A DNA stretch of 64,000 bases from Topomyia yanbarensis (GCF_030247195.1 NC_080672.1:32991906-33055905); one strand, 5' to 3'; positions 1 through 12,379 are shown, numbered from the stretch's first letter. The notes: generated from the letters alone by a model not told the origin. Numbers and translations are program-made.

Positions 1-639
1 TTTGCTAAATAGGTAGAAAATCATACATATATTGTTTATTTTCCCTATTAATATCCTAGAATTCTTGACGTTCTTAATGAACTTGAAACAAGATGTCGTA
101 GGTTCACGAATTGTTAAACTTGGTGATTCACTTTCATTAGCCAAAATGTTTATCGTTTATATTTTTCGAGAAAAAAGCACCAATGAATTAACGAATACAA
201 ACTTCACACAACAAGAAAACCAAAACATTTTTAGGAAGGAAGAGAGACGGTTGCTAAAAACAACGACTTACAGCTAAATTTATAATAAGATTTATGTATC
301 TTTGCTGACGGTTGCCAGTTAAGGATAAATTTATTCTCTAATAATAGTTTTCTTTATCCACATTTTGGAATACGCTTTTTCTAAATGTTGTTCTAGCCGC
401 ATTGACGACGTACATAACACACGTAACGAAACACGCTTTTCTCTTGAAACTTTTTCGTTTCGTTGTTCGTGGTACTCGTACGTAGAAGGCATACTAGCGC
501 CACCATCAAATCGGTGGTACATATATGAAACAAGCACTATCTGTCAAGGTGTCCCCGGGTTGGTATGCACACGACGGTGCCTATTAGTGTATTTGTAATT
601 GATTGATATTTAGAAAGGTCTCAAGGGTAGCAGCCGGAG
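1..639. other. No gene recognised
   Basis: AT-rich sequence. The short open frames on both strands lack codon structure, splice context or a recognisable protein motif. It lies about 7 kb beyond the last exon of the receptor gene. Confidence 0.5.
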
Positions 640-2150
640 TTGTGGTAGAAGCACCAGTCAGTCAACACCATGAGCGTTCTTTGCAGATGATTTAGCTTTG
701 ACTGGACCGTCATCACTTCTCCCCTCTGTTACAACAAAAGCCATCCGTATGACAGTATCGGACGTACAATTGTCGTGTAAATCCAATAGATGTATTTAGG
801 TTTGAGACCCCAGGTCTTTCTAAAAGTTTGTCCGCACTGCCCGAAGGCCATGCATGCTTTTTTGACTCTGAACTCAATGTAAGTAGACCAATTCAGTTTG
901 GAATCCAATATAACTCCAACGAATTTGACTTGATCCGCACACAGTAGATCAGAATCAAAGAACTGCAAGGGACGAACCCCGGTTGTTATTCGCTTCTTCG
1001 TGAAAGGAACCATTGGAGTTTTGCTTGGGTTAATTGATAATTTAACTTGTCGACACCACTGTTCGACAGCTCTTAATGCTTGTTGCATTAAGTCAAAGAT
1101 TGTTCCGATGCAAAGTCCAGTAATTAGTATTTGGTAATCGTCAGCAAAACCGTGAGTTGGAAATCCAAGTTCATTTAGTTTCATCAACAAGCCGTCGGCA
1201 GTGAGATTCCATAGCCACCCTGAGGATAGCCGCAAATACTCAATTTCCAATTTTTATCTCTGTCTGTCTCAGTTTCGAGCAAAGAATGCGGTTACTAAGC
1301 ATACGTTTATCCTACCCGAGATACAGATACCCCATGACCACGCGTCGATTCCAGAATTGACATCGTCAAAAATACCTTCAATATCTAGGAGTAAACCCAA
1401 GCCAAATGGCTTAGCGAGAAGGCCTTTTCAATGTTGTAAACAACATCGTGAAACAGAACGATCGTGGATTTCCCACACTGATGTGCATGTTACGATTTTT
1501 TCAATGGATATCCAACTAAACTAACGTTCCTGATGTGATGATCGATGATCCGTTCCAAAACTTTTGAGAAGAAAAGAACTTAAGCTGATAGGCTTGAAAC
1601 TCTTGGCTTCTTCATAGCTTGAGTGCCCCCCTTTGGGAATAAATATAGCAGTTCTTTCTAGCCATAATAATCGTTTTCAAGACATGCTTGAGAATATAAA
1701 ATCCCTTGTGTAGCAGCACGGGAAAGATTCCATATTTTCCAGGCGATTTGAATGGTGCAAAGCTGTCAACTGCCCTCTTGACCGATTCAGTTTAACAAAT
1801 GTGCATGCTTACGCCAGAATGAGATCTGTGAACATTGTTAATCTCCGGATCGATACAACCTGGCAAGTGTGCGTCGAAGAGGCAATTAAGAACATCTTTT
1901 TCGTCCGTCCTTCTCTGGTTTTTGAGACGTCACGTACGCGAGAAGTTCGTTTGAAAATCATTCGATTTTGAATTTTATTTAACCTGCTTGCCTCGTTTAG
2001 ACTAATGACATTAGTGCATAGGTTTTGCCCGCCAGCCCCCTCTGCAGATCTAAGAAATTTCTCATATGCACTACGAGCTGACCTGAAAGTCCTGGAGTCA
2101 TCACGCTGACGCCGGTTCCGAGCTTTTCTCATTTTCTTCTTCATTCTTTT
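640..2150 (-). mobile_element. Degenerate LOA/R1-group non-LTR retrotransposon, RT region
   Basis: Read on the minus strand, this is a decayed reverse transcriptase. The longest open piece (729-1250) holds GFADDYQIL, the FADD catalytic box, then EQWCRQVKLSINPSK, DQVKFVGVILDSKLNW and RPILSYGW, the usual order of RT palm and thumb motifs in LOA/R1-type elements. Upstream pieces in other frames give an arginine-rich linker between endonuclease and RT (1809-2144) and IPKGG / FKPISLSSFLLKVLE (about 1550-1650). Several frameshifts and stops separate the pieces, so it is a pseudogene. A related fragment lies on the plus strand at 17590-17790. The clade is assigned from motif wording only. Confidence 0.75.
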
Positions 2151-2619
2151 AAGCTAAACCCTCAACCACGGGGTTCCCCTAGTCTATTTAGCAGTAAGAC
2201 GCGGGCAAGTTTCTTCGTAGGATGCTATGTGATCCAAGTCGTCTAGTTGACTAATTATCCATGAAATTTAGTAGCCGAGTTTTCCAAAAATAGGTTCCAG
2301 TTTCTAGATTTAGGATTACGATATGTTACCACATTAAGGGTGGTATTAAGAGGATCGATACAGAGCCTCTCAGTCCATTTCTGCTACAATAAGATACAAC
2401 GCTTTCGAAATCATCTGAAGGAGATGACTCGTTATGCGGTAGATATACTGAGCAAAAAATATATACTTTTGTCTAATTTAGCAACAGTCAGAGTAGTTGT
2501 ACCTGCACAGCTCTAGCAGCCTTATTTTCAAGAATGCATGTAAGAGGCATTTATTTATTTATTTCGTCAATCGATGTAGACTGGTATAGTTACAGTAATG
2601 TTTACATTTTTCTTATTTA

Positions 2620-2864
<245 letters not shown>

Positions 2865-2869
2865 GTAAT

Positions 2870-4013
2870 TTTATTATAAATAAAACAATTTCAGATTTTA
2901 CAGAATCATTTTCTTATGCGTTAGAATTTCTTTTATGTATAAAATATTGTGTGAGTTTTAGTTTGGACATTGTAAAATCAATTGATTCGCAATAGCGGTT
3001 ATAAACAGCCATCATTCGATTTATAGGGCCATATTTTGCATAATTTGTGCGATATGGAGTTATTGAAAATATGCTTCGATTTCGTAGCTGTCGAGAAGGT
3101 GCATAAAAGTTCAATTTGGATAAAATTTCGGCTGAATCAATACGATGCGAGACGATATTATTAATGAACGAAAGCATTGCAAATTCACGACGTTCCTTCA
3201 ATGTTTGTATATTGATAAGCATGCAGCGTGCTTCATAAGATGGCAGAGGAAATGCTATCCGACCTAGTTTACGAAGGGCAAATAATATGAATTGTTTTTG
3301 TACAGATTCTATTCGTTCTTCATGTGTGCTTGAAAAAGGGCACCAAATGATGCTGCAATATTCCAATATCGACCTAACATAAGCAATATATAATGTTTTG
3401 ATTGTATACGGATCTACAAAATGATAACTAAAGCGTTTTATAAAACTGAGCATGTTGTTAGCTTTGTGAATAATTGTGTTATAATGATCAATAAAATTTA
3501 ACTTGGAATCTAAAATAACGCCTAAATCCCTAATTCTTTCACATTTTGCTACAGTCTGTCTTCCTAAGGTAATCACAACATTCGGTGTTTGTCGTTTTCG
3601 ACTAAAAGTGATTGAATTGCATTTTTTCACGTTTAGCTGTAGGAGGCTTTTTTGACACCACGTGTGGAAAACTAGAATTTCGTTTTGGAATGTATCAATA
3701 TCCTCGGCATTTCTTATCAACATTACACGTGGGTTAGTCATGCCTGTCTTGTTGTAAGTAATGAAGGCAGTGGAAGTACGGTTCTTGAACCAATGCTATG
3801 GTAGCTTTGCCTTCCTACAAAGTCACTCATATTTGCTGTACGTTTATGCTGGAAATTTATTTGTGCTATTTTAACCAAGTTGGGATGTAAACACATGTAG
3901 CGAGCTATATCAGGTTTAAATAGGACACGATCATTTGATTTCCACGATTTGCGAAGAAAATAACGGTGCACTTTGACAGAGATTCGCATAACACAGTAAG
4001 GGCAAAGCTCCAA
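2870..4013 (-). mobile_element. Jockey-like non-LTR retrotransposon, 3' part of RT
   Basis: An open stretch of 275 codons (2914-3741, minus) carries the downstream half of a reverse transcriptase: WCQKSLLQLNVKKCNSI, RDLGVILDSKLNF, the ANNMLSFIKR helix, YVRSILEYCSIIW and a C-terminus ending near INRMMAVYNRYCE. This is the order seen in Jockey/CR1-type elements. The YxDD box is missing. The segment to 4013 looks like a frameshifted piece of the preceding palm region (GSRTVLPLPSLL resembling the usual QGSxLGPLLF), but that is weak. The stop is followed by an A-rich segment and then the (TA)n tract. Relatives are at 29560-31722 and 32410-33250. Confidence 0.75.
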
Positions 4014-4019
4014 TCGCTC

Positions 4020-4460
4020 TAGTCATTAATTCCTTGGCACTTCACCTTGACTTAGGGACTCCAGTTTTCAGTCATCTCCCATGACATGAGAGCAGGAATC
4101 CAGTGGCTAAATTCTGTACACATCGAAATTTGATTACCGAAACCCAGAAAAACTTCATCGACCTAGCATCAGCCGAAAGTCTCAGCAAACCTAATGCCAC
4201 CTCTGATCGTGAATAGCAAGAAAGCAGTTCCGATGATGACATGGGCGAGAACGATAACGCGAGAGAAGGCAGACTGAATGACCCCCAAGCGGCTTCACCG
4301 CCAAGGAAAGGGATCTCAACACACAGCAGCAAACTGCGTCAACAAGATCTGGCAGACAGACAATCTTTGTACCTCTTTATTTTTACTTTTTGTGAAAACA
4401 TAAAAGTTCCACGGCTCAGTTGTACTAACCCGTTGAGCCGTGCCAAAAACACCTTTTAAA
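4020..4460 (+). mobile_element. 3' end of a gag-only non-LTR element (copy A)
   Basis: Recognised by comparison inside the window. Its 3' coding remnant (near 4241-4459) and terminal region match the ends of the gag ORFs at 59414-60523 and, on the minus strand, 46440-47548. All three run through a T-rich YFYF/IFTF stretch into a terminal segment encoding KxPRLSC or similar. The 5' part is decayed. A 9-bp hairpin closes the element (separate entry). No ORF2 sequence lies between the gag remnant and the 3' end. Confidence 0.6.
4410..4442 (+). other. 3'-terminal hairpin of gag-only element copy A
   Basis: CACGGCTCA (4410-4418) pairs perfectly with TGAGCCGTG (4434-4442) around a 15-nt loop containing ACTAACCCG. 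The same hairpin ends the copy at 60468-60500, and a similar one with loop AAGCTAACGC ends the complete I-type element at 25652. It is probably the RNA structure recognised by the reverse transcriptase. Confidence 0.7.
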
Positions 4461-7307
4461 AAATGTTGATCGTCGATTAATAACAAGGTTAATTATATTT
4501 TTCATTAGAACAACAATTGTCTGATGAATATTCCGATAAAATAAACAATAAATAAAATCGGATTTATACACGCGAAGCTACTTACACGCTAGTGCATGCG
4601 GCTTACAAATGTCCAAGCGGTCGGACACGTTAACATAAACATGCTCAAGCCCTTCGCGATGATTCACAAACATTAAAATGCAATCGCGATCATCCACTCA
4701 CAACTATATCCAAAATTTCGCAAACACAAAAACATCTCGATGATTAAGTGAACGCTGTAGCACTTCTAATCCGATCAACGCGGTCTCAAGCGTGAACAAA
4801 TAAACCCTCATTACTTCACGATCGTAAAGTCCCTGCGCTCACACATCTGATCCGTACACTGAATATCACAATCAGAATCACGGCTCAATGCAACAAGCCT
4901 TAAGCAGTGTTTTAGTGGGTAAAATTTCTCGTTTCGTCTGCAATTCTATTGAGTGATTCTGACAAGGAGCTCTTCCGAGACCCAAGCTCTACAGCTCCAG
5001 TTGGACAACTCTAAAAAAGGAAAATTGGGTTTTTGGCTTCAACGAGCGGCAATAAAAATTCAAAAATGTTTTAAGTCAAAGAGGACCAAACGCCATTTTA
5101 ACATACATGCTCTAAAACGCTATCACATCCAACATAGCACTAGCAATACCCACATCTATTTATATTTGGGAACACAAATAGCAAGCGAAAGTAAATAAGT
5201 GTTCCTTAACTTGCTATGTTAATGGAAAGTCATCGAAAAATTCATTTTAAAATGCAAAATACTTAGGAAAAAATTTATCGCTCAATCCCTTTTTTTCTTA
5301 ACGCAGACCAAGTACTGTGCAAAATTTCAAATTGATTGGACCATTAGATTTTGAGTTATGATGTACATCGCAAAGCCTTTTTTTCCAAAGTGCCTCCAAA
5401 GATTCACCGTCAATCGCCGAGTTTTCAATATTTTGCGAAAATTTACACACCAACAAAATCTGAATTTTACCGTTGATGTAATTCCAAACTAGACGCAATT
5501 TTAGAAACCCGTTCGGTGCAAATTTGACAAGATAGTATAGAAAAGAAAGGCTTCACCAGTAAAACAACAATGAAAACATAACGCCTCATCCATCTCAGCT
5601 CGCCAGTCCACTTGAATGCATCTTTTTACCATCCATGCAGCGCATTACTAAAAGTCCTGAAACTTTTACGATCTCCTCCTGCATGCACACACACAGGCAC
5701 TGGAATTTGCACCCTGCAAGCAAAGATTATTAGTGCAAAAGAGAGTGAGTGCCTGTCGAATCGCAAGGAAGCCGAAATAGACCGGATAGAACCATTTTCA
5801 CGGACCATTACTTCATTCAGCAGGCGCGCCCGTTTGTGGGTAAAACGGCGAAAGCTTTGGGTGGGGATTGTGTAACAGACGAGAATAAGACCCACCACCG
5901 TTATAGTTGCTATCCTTGGAAATGCAGTGTACGTAGGAGATGATCACAATCTGTGCATTATTAATTGCATTTAAAACTTGACTCAGAGAAAGTGTGCATT
6001 CGATAATAGAAGTGCTGTTTCAAATTGAATTGTTTTGGTGCCTGTGGTGCACTTATTTCTTAACCCGCATAAAACACAAAGACGATTAAACGTTAGAACT
6101 CACTTTGGTTAGAGTTTCCTTACTTTTGATCGCAATTATTAAGTGCTGAATTCTCTGCAATGAGGAATACAATATCACACACTCTCCACTTTTTGGATGC
6201 ACTCCAGACAGGAAGCAAGAAAAGTGCAAATGATTGGAATGTTTTTCGGAAGAAAATTGAGACTTAAAATTTGATTCAGTGTCGGATGTGCAGTGCTGTA
6301 GAGAGCGAACGCTGCAGGCGATGTGCTAGCTGTAACAGATGCGGTTTTTGTACGTGCTGGTATAGGTTTAATTGCATATCACATCATAGACGATTGGAAG
6401 AGTAATTAAAATCATCTCCTGAATATGGAATCGTCTTCAGAATGGAAGAATCATCGTTTGGTTGTTTTGAGAAAATGCCCCAGATTCCGGTTGGAAAGTG
6501 TAATTGGGTTTTGTTCTTTGGATATTATATCCATATTATTTGATATTCATTCATATTTAATAAACGGCATGCAAAATTGATAAAAACAGATAAATCTGGT
6601 TGGCCGGATGGGGAATTAATTGTCAATAGATCTATGCGAATAACGACTCTTCTCAAGGGCTGAACAGTAAATATAACATCAACATGTTACCTATTTTTGC
6701 TTCTCTTGTATTCAGGATGTACGCTTCCAGCTATTATGCTACACAAAAATCCCGGATGAAAACTCCTTTTCAAGTTAACTCTCAGTCAACCATGTAATCG
6801 GGAGCCACCATCAACGATATTTCATTCGCTCGTATATGTGTAGCAAATAATGCGATAATAAAGCAAATCTCAATTAATCACCTTTAATCACTGAATTAAT
6901 TTTTATCGTCTACTCTGTCCATATCCGCTCTCGTTCTCTGCCATCATTGATCAGCGTTACGGATTATGCCACAAACCGTACAGCAGGACCTCAAAAAGCA
7001 CAACCAGCGACGGTTGCATCAAATATTGAATATACGATTAAATCGCCAACTATAATCGCTGTTGTCGCAAACCGTCTTTTCCACCACGACCACCCGGGCT
7101 GTTGTCTGTATGTTGGCTGCACAGCAGAGATGAACGAATATTTCATCATCCCTGATTGTACGTGTGTAATCCGAGCTAGTCACTTGTGCAATTAATTTGC
7201 ATGAAATTACTGTCAGGTCCCGGGCAGGCGTAAGTCTTCTGTAAATTACAAAACGGGGATTTTCTTTCCTGCAAAAAATGAAGTTTAATTTTTAAAAATC
7301 ATATCAA
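4461..7307. other. No gene recognised
   Basis: Sequence of mixed composition downstream of the receptor gene. Open frames at 5612-5943 and 6947-7195 have no motif, no partner exon and no codon pattern that I trust. Part of it could be a long 3' UTR of the receptor, but no splice or polyadenylation evidence fixes this. Confidence 0.4.
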
Positions 7308-7313
7308 TTTATT
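7308..7313 (-). terminator. Candidate poly(A) signal for the receptor gene
   Basis: Minus-strand AATAAA (plus-strand TTTATT), about 475 nt past the receptor stop codon. It is the first canonical hexamer I noticed downstream. Such hexamers are common in AT-rich DNA, so it is only a candidate. Confidence 0.2.
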
Positions 7314-7786
7314 TCTTTCATCTCTTAATTAATCTGACATTGTTCGAGATACGATTTGGCTTTATCGTTAATCAGATAACTATCACAATCCGGTTAACAG
7401 TTACATGGTTTCGAGTGGAATAAAATGTGTGAGTAATTGAAATGTTAATACTTTCACTAGTTAGGAATGTAATGTTTCAAACTAAGGAAAGAAGGGCCAG
7501 CCTTCGAAATCGATTGATCGATAAACCTAAACTGAACACACAATGGGAAAATCGGAACGTTGAAACTAGTGGGTTTCCGTTTTTTTGCACATATATCTAA
7601 ACATAGAAAGACTATTTGCAGAGCCACGTGTTCGTTTTGTTTTATCTACTGTACAAATTGTTTTGGATTACAGTTTTCTGTTCCCGACGAAAAAAATATT
7701 TTCGCATCCTAATCAATGGTGTTCTAAAAAAGTTGCGCAACTATCGCCCTAATTCTACTCCACAGTCCGACACGATTCCTACAATA

Positions 7787-8332
7787 CTAGATATCAGGTA
7801 GTGTTTGATGATGGTTGAAACCAACGAAGAATGCCCGATTCTTGGCACAGTTGATGTCGTGCAGTTCGTGCTCACCGGACATCTGCGGATCCGAGTTGGT
7901 CGTAGGGAAGATCACGGTGAACTCACCTTCTTTGGCACTTCCCCCGCTACCGTCGTAGTGATACCGATCGCTACCAATCGAATCTTGAGGAAATTTGTGA
8001 ATGCTGTTGCTACTGTGATGATTACTGCTGCCGTTCTGATGATGATGGTGATACTGGTGCGCCCGATGGTGATGTCGGTGCAGATGATAAGGAACAGCAC
8101 CCGAGGAGGTACTGCGGTGAATGGCATTCATGCTGCCGGTACTGAAGGTTCGTTCCAGGATGTCACCCCAGTACTTCTCCGAGCACTCGATATCGGGGCG
8201 TGGTGTGTGATTGGTCGAGCGGCAGATCGTTGGTGGTGGTGGACCCGGCGGAAGCGGCAGTACTGTCATGTGATGGTCATACTCTAGGCTTATGCTACAT
8301 TTTTCCTCCAGCGATGTTTGGCTGCTGAAGCA
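7787..8332 (-). CDS. GPCR gene, last exon: C-terminal cytoplasmic tail
   Basis: Terminal exon of the minus-strand receptor. The acceptor is a pyrimidine-rich TTTTCTCTTCAG, giving a first base at 8332. The exon is phase 0 and continues the preceding TM7 exon: DMLASK joins CFSSQTSLEEK. It encodes 181 residues and ends in TAG at 7787-7789. The tail has a Cys right after helix 8 (possible palmitoylation), a proline run PLPPGPPPPT, an acidic segment with EKYWGDILERTF, and a striking His-rich stretch (HRHHHRAHQYHHHH). The tail should lie in the cytoplasm and carry the regulatory contacts. Apart from the proline and histidine runs the wording is non-repetitive, unlike the neighbouring transposon relics. 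The open plus-strand frame over the same bases is its shadow. Confidence 0.85.
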   Translation of the reverse strand, partial: CFSSQTSLEEKCSISLEYDHHMTVLPLPPGPPPPTICRSTNHTPRPDIECSEKYWGDILERTFSTGSMNAIHRSTSSGAVPYHLHRHHHRAHQYHHHHQNGSSNHHSSNSIHKFPQDSIGSDRYHYDGSGGSAKEGEFTVIFPTTNSDPQMSGEHELHDINCAKNRAFFVGFNHHQTLPDI

Positions 8333-8398
8333 CTGAAGAGAAAAAGTATAAAACATTTTAGGGTGTTGGTAGAGCAATGTTTCGCAGGTTGCATATGA

Positions 8399-9029
8399 AC
8401 TAGAGATGGTCGGGTTTCAATTTCTTCCAACCCGAACCCGACCCGAACCCGAAAGCTTGAAAATAAAAAATACCGAACCCGACCATTAGCGTTACAACAA
8501 CTGTATATTATGGGGTACATAATTTCTTTTATGCTTCAAATAGTATGGTATGTACGCCAGTAGAGATGCTTTGAAATCTCCAATGGAGTTCTCCAAACGA
8601 CTCCAAACTTCTTCAAATCCGCTAATGCCTTGAACAGAATACACAATATTTTTGCAATCAATTTCTTAAAATCGTCGAAGTTCATATATTTTTGTGAAAG
8701 AATCCAAATCATGCAACGGCCCAGCTCGGGGATAATCTATCAGAAACTGCTTCTTTTTCTTCTTATATGTACCACTGATTTGATATTGGCGCTAGTATAC
8801 CATCGCTATATGAGTGCCATCGTTGTTCATGACACCCCGTAGATTTCTATATTCTTTTTCCGTACGTTCTGGCCAAGTTTCACACGTTTAAAACTTCAAA
8901 AGCCCGAACCCGACCCGAATTCGACAATTTCAAATTCGAACACCCAGAACCCGGCCCAAAACTAAGAGGTTTGAATTTAATCGGGTCCGGGTTTCGGGTC
9001 CAAAAAACACAAACCCGATCATGTCTAGT
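8399..9029. mobile_element. Non-coding TIR element rich in CCCGAACCCGACC
   Basis: The ends are inverted: ACTAGAGATGGTCGGGTTT at the left and, read in reverse complement, ACTAGACATGATCGGGTTT at the right. Just inside each end are runs of CCCGAA/CCCGAC. No transposase frame is visible. I could not identify a clear target-site duplication, so the superfamily is open. Confidence 0.65.
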
Positions 9030-9034
9030 GGTGA

Positions 9035-9900
9035 GTAGGCATCGGAAATTGATGATTGACACCATTTTGAAATTCAAGATGGCGACTTCCGCTTATCACC
9101 AAACTATGAAAACCATCATCAATACGGAAGTTATTTGAAAGGGGAATCAAAATGGCTAACGCTATTTTGAAATTTAAGATGGCGACTTCTGGCTACCACA
9201 AAACCGTCTAAACTATCAATACGGATGTCATTTGAAAGACTGTGGTCAGCAGACAGCGGAAATAGATGATTGACGCCATTTTGAAACCCAAGATGGCGAG
9301 TTCCGGATACCACAAAACAGTGAAACTGTCATTAAGGGACCATCCATAAATGACGTAGCATTTTTTGAGTAATTTTTAACACCCCCTCCCCCATCGAAGC
9401 ATTTCGTCACAAACCTCTAAATACCCCCTGGTAATTACGTAGTTTGACGGCAACTCTCCCCCCCCCCCTTTCCCGTAATTTTTTTGAAAATAAAAGACGA
9501 TGTTAGTTATTCCCCTTTAAAAAGCTGCGTAGCCTGACATGACCTCCTACCCTCCCCCCCGTCGTGACACATCATCACAAAATGCAAAACTCCCCCCTCC
9601 CCCATATAATGCTACGTCATTTATGGATGATCCCTCATATGAGTGTCATTTGAAAGAAGGTAATCGGTAGACATTAGAAATTGATGATTAACGTCATTTT
9701 AAGATCCAAGATGGCGAATTTTGGCTACCAGAAAATAGAAAGAACCATAATCAAGATGCATGTCATATGAAATGGGTTGCCTTACAAATAAAATAGGGAG
9801 ACGCATCGTCAATATGGGTATCCTTTGAAAGCGGTTGGTCAGCTGACAACGGAAATTGATTGCTAATGTGTTTTTGAAATTCTAGATGGTGACTTCCAGT
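9035..9900 (+). repeat. Tandem array with a ~100-116-bp unit (array 1)
   Basis: Diverged units share AAGATGGCGACTTCCGG, then CACAAAACAGTGAAAACCATC, then GTCATTTGAAAG, then a GGTCAGCAGACAGCGGAAAT segment. The AAGATGG marker occurs at 9076, 9176, 9290 and 9708. The last gap becomes 116 bp once the inserted MITE (9336-9634) and its 3-bp duplication are removed. The last unit, near 9882, is rearranged. The same unit occurs inverted at 13130-13545 and 37130-37470. Confidence 0.8.
9336..9634. mobile_element. MITE with GGGACCATCCATAAA terminal repeats
   Basis: 299 bp, starting GGGACCATCCATAAATGACG and ending with its inverse complement (one mismatch in the first 15 bases). The interior is C-rich tracts on one side and T-rich DNA between, with no ORF. 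Flanks are TAA and TCA, fitting a 3-bp duplication with one change. It splits one unit of the tandem array. Relatives are at 30556-30816 (intact) and 10820-11022 (partial). Confidence 0.85.
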
Positions 9901-10819
9901 TACAATTAAACAGTGAAAACCATCATTATGAATTATGGTCAGAATCATGTGAATAATTTTAAAACCTAGGCTCGTCACTTTCCGCTGTAGAACGTGTTAA
10001 TTTCGATGTGTTCGTTAGGCGTGAGAAGCCTTACTGAGTATTATCGGAAATGGTGGATATTCGGGACAATCACCGATTGCATAAAGGATCTGTCCGGGGT
10101 GGAGATTTTGATGGTCGACCCCGATTGTTTACGGTGTATTGAAAAATTATCTGATTATGTTCTTTATGCGGAAAAGTAACAAAGCTTGATAAACTTGTTG
10201 CTTCATTTGAAACACGTTTAGAATTGCGTTTTAAATATATAAAGATATAAGAGTTCTCAGGAAACGACCTAACGTCATGTTCAGGAGTGGTTCAGCTATA
10301 TATGCATAATTTTGACAGTTCTATAATATAAAAATAAAAATTTCACTACTTGAACTTACTCTTCCCAGTTACGGTTAGAGGAAGGTGTTCCTCCTAATTT
10401 AAAATTCATGTCACATCAAGAGTTACTGGACTTAACATTTTACCCCTATTTATCTAGTCTGAATATCTGTGTCAGAGTCGTGTCAAAGTGTCTTTTTCGT
10501 CCACCAAATTCTGGCGAAAATGATGAAAGAGTGACGAAACTTCCCTAGCAGCCAGAAATTTGCGAATACGAAAATGAGACTTTGGCCTCAGGAAAAGCAT
10601 GCGTGTAAATCCAAAACAGACCATTTTCATTCTTTTCTCCGCACACTCGTTTTTGCTTTGAGATTGAGAAAGACATTGATACCGATGATATTGAACTAAA
10701 TAATGGGGAAACAAAAATCCACTAGTAATGGTATTCATTTGTCGCTCTTCGATTCCGTGCATTTTTAAGCTAGCAGTGGTATTGGAAAACTGAAGCATTG
10801 TGCATTTACTGCGCTCTAA
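9901..10819. other. Intergenic or 3'-flank DNA of the receptor's last intron, no gene recognised
   Basis: This lies within the intron between the TM7 exon and the last exon. Open frames at 9994-10179 and 10472-10831 show no motif or splice structure. I see no further repeat in it. Confidence 0.4.
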
Positions 10820-11022
10820 AGAACCATTCACAAATTACCTACCGCAAAAGTTGCCCCAAATTGACTCCCATTCCCCTCATGCAACAAATTGTTACGATTT
10901 TATCTACCCCCTCCCCCTCCCTTATTACAAAACTAATTATTCAAAAACATTTTTCTTCAGTAAGAACATATTACGTCAAGGTCTAGCTTACTGCCCCTCC
11001 CCCACATGTCACAATATGTATT
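10820..11022 (+). mobile_element. Truncated copy of the GGGACCATTCATAAA MITE
   Basis: Begins AGAACCATTCACAAATTACC, a decayed left terminal repeat of the family seen at 9336 and 30556, then shows the same C-rich tracts (CCCCCTCCCCCTCCC). The right terminal repeat is missing. The piggyBac-like element begins seven bases later. Confidence 0.65.
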
Positions 11023-11249
11023 GAATTATTAACCCTCAAAAAGGCATGCGGGTCTCAGAGGCCCGGTACGTTATAATTTTTTAGTTACAAAAAAATGTGT
11101 ATGCAGTATAAACTTGGGCATGGAAATTTTGATAAGTAGCTTTAAAATCTATAACAAAAATAAAGAATTGTGAAATTTTCATCTATGGAGTGATGCGCAG
11201 CTATGTTCGAATTTTTTACATGCACAAAAAGTCTAGCTGGGCCTGGCAG

Positions 11250-11654
11250 CAGAGTTAAAAATATTCAAATTCATTGAATGAAAATTGATCAAATTCAGCC
11301 GCATTCATTTTCAATATTCAGTGACGCAGCTGAAAACGTCAAATGAATAAACCGCCCATTCATCCATGCAGATTTTCATTCGCCTCCGATTATAACACGA
11401 AGCGGCCGTGCAGCAACGAATCAAACGTATCAAAGTATGCCCTGGTACAATGTAAGCGATGATGATTGTTGTTTCATATACCTTTCCGGCATTTGAAAAC
11501 ATTTTCCTATATAATTAGTGAAATGAATATATTGTACAATATTCAACTGAATGAATAACATGGATATTTGAATGAATATTTTTTCTATTCACCGCGAGTC
11601 GCATCAGGTTCATTTTCAACCGTCAAAAAAGCGCTTCGATTATTTTTAATTCTG
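11250..11654. mobile_element. hAT-type MITE nested in the piggyBac relic
   Basis: 405 bp with ends CAGAGTTAAAAATATTC and, inverted, CAGAATTAAAAATAATC. It is flanked by an exact 8-bp duplication CCTGGCAG (11242-11249 and 11655-11662). An 8-bp duplication and CAG-type ends are typical of hAT elements. The interior is non-coding and packed with ATTCAATGAATGAA-like subterminal motifs. Confidence 0.85.
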
Positions 11655-11981
11655 CCTGGCAGGCCCGGTGTGCATGCAATATTTATTAGGAATACCACGG
11701 GTTTTATACATTAATATTTATCTAAAAAAACATTTCGATGGGTTCATCTTCATATTAGCAAGTATCTTTTTCAAGTTTTGATTGATTTTATGTTTTTACT
11801 CTTTCTTATAAGAAAAATAGCATACGATAATGACGTATGTCATATTTTTTTGGGTAAATACTTTTATTTCACCCACTGTGGTCTACTTGACAATTATTTG
11901 GATGCAACATAACCTAACTTTGTCGTTATTGTCAATTCTTGTTGTCTATTATTTGTGTTATAGTTATCGTAATTATTCAAA

Positions 11982-12330
11982 TTGCAGGATCTAGAAGCAA
12001 CAAAAATTAGAATGGCTATAAGACGATCTGCCCATGTTTTCAATTGTCTCAAGGAATCTGAAATAATGGAAGAAATTCGAACAAATTCAACAGCAGACGA
12101 TTCCGAAACTGATTTGCAAAGCGAGGAAGAAGATGCGAATGATATTACCTCCGACAATGAATTTGATGCAGACTCGGAAGAAGAATCTGAATATGTACTC
12201 CGGTTATGCATCAGAAGAAATTAATACCAACCCAGAAACATTTATTGGTTGTGTTCAAACGAAATGGAACTCAGAACCAATCGACGGTCGACGTGATCTT
12301 CCGAATACTCACCTTTTCGAAAAAAAAATC
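11982..12330 (+). pseudogene. piggyBac-like transposase, N-terminal fragment
   Basis: The reading frame begins near MAIRRSAHVFNCLKE and passes into an acidic stretch (TADDSETDLQSEEEDAND, then DNEFDADSEEESEY), typical of piggyBac transposase N-termini. After a frame change it continues with CVQTKWNSEPIDGRRDLPNTHL, resembling the KWxxxPP-R segment that precedes the DDE domain in the family. The DDE catalytic domain is absent. The position inside a TTAA-bounded element supports the call. Confidence 0.6.
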
Positions 12331-12379
12331 ACCTTTTTACATCCATCGCCTTATACGCTGAAATCGGGATTTGCTGCGT

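Noticed and set aside
6947..7195. 82-codon plus-strand frame
   Set aside because: No motif, no splice partner, and it lies opposite a probable receptor 3' UTR.
7805..8287. 160-codon plus-strand frame
   Set aside because: Shadow of the receptor C-tail exon; its hydrophobic Val/Met runs are the complement of the His codons.
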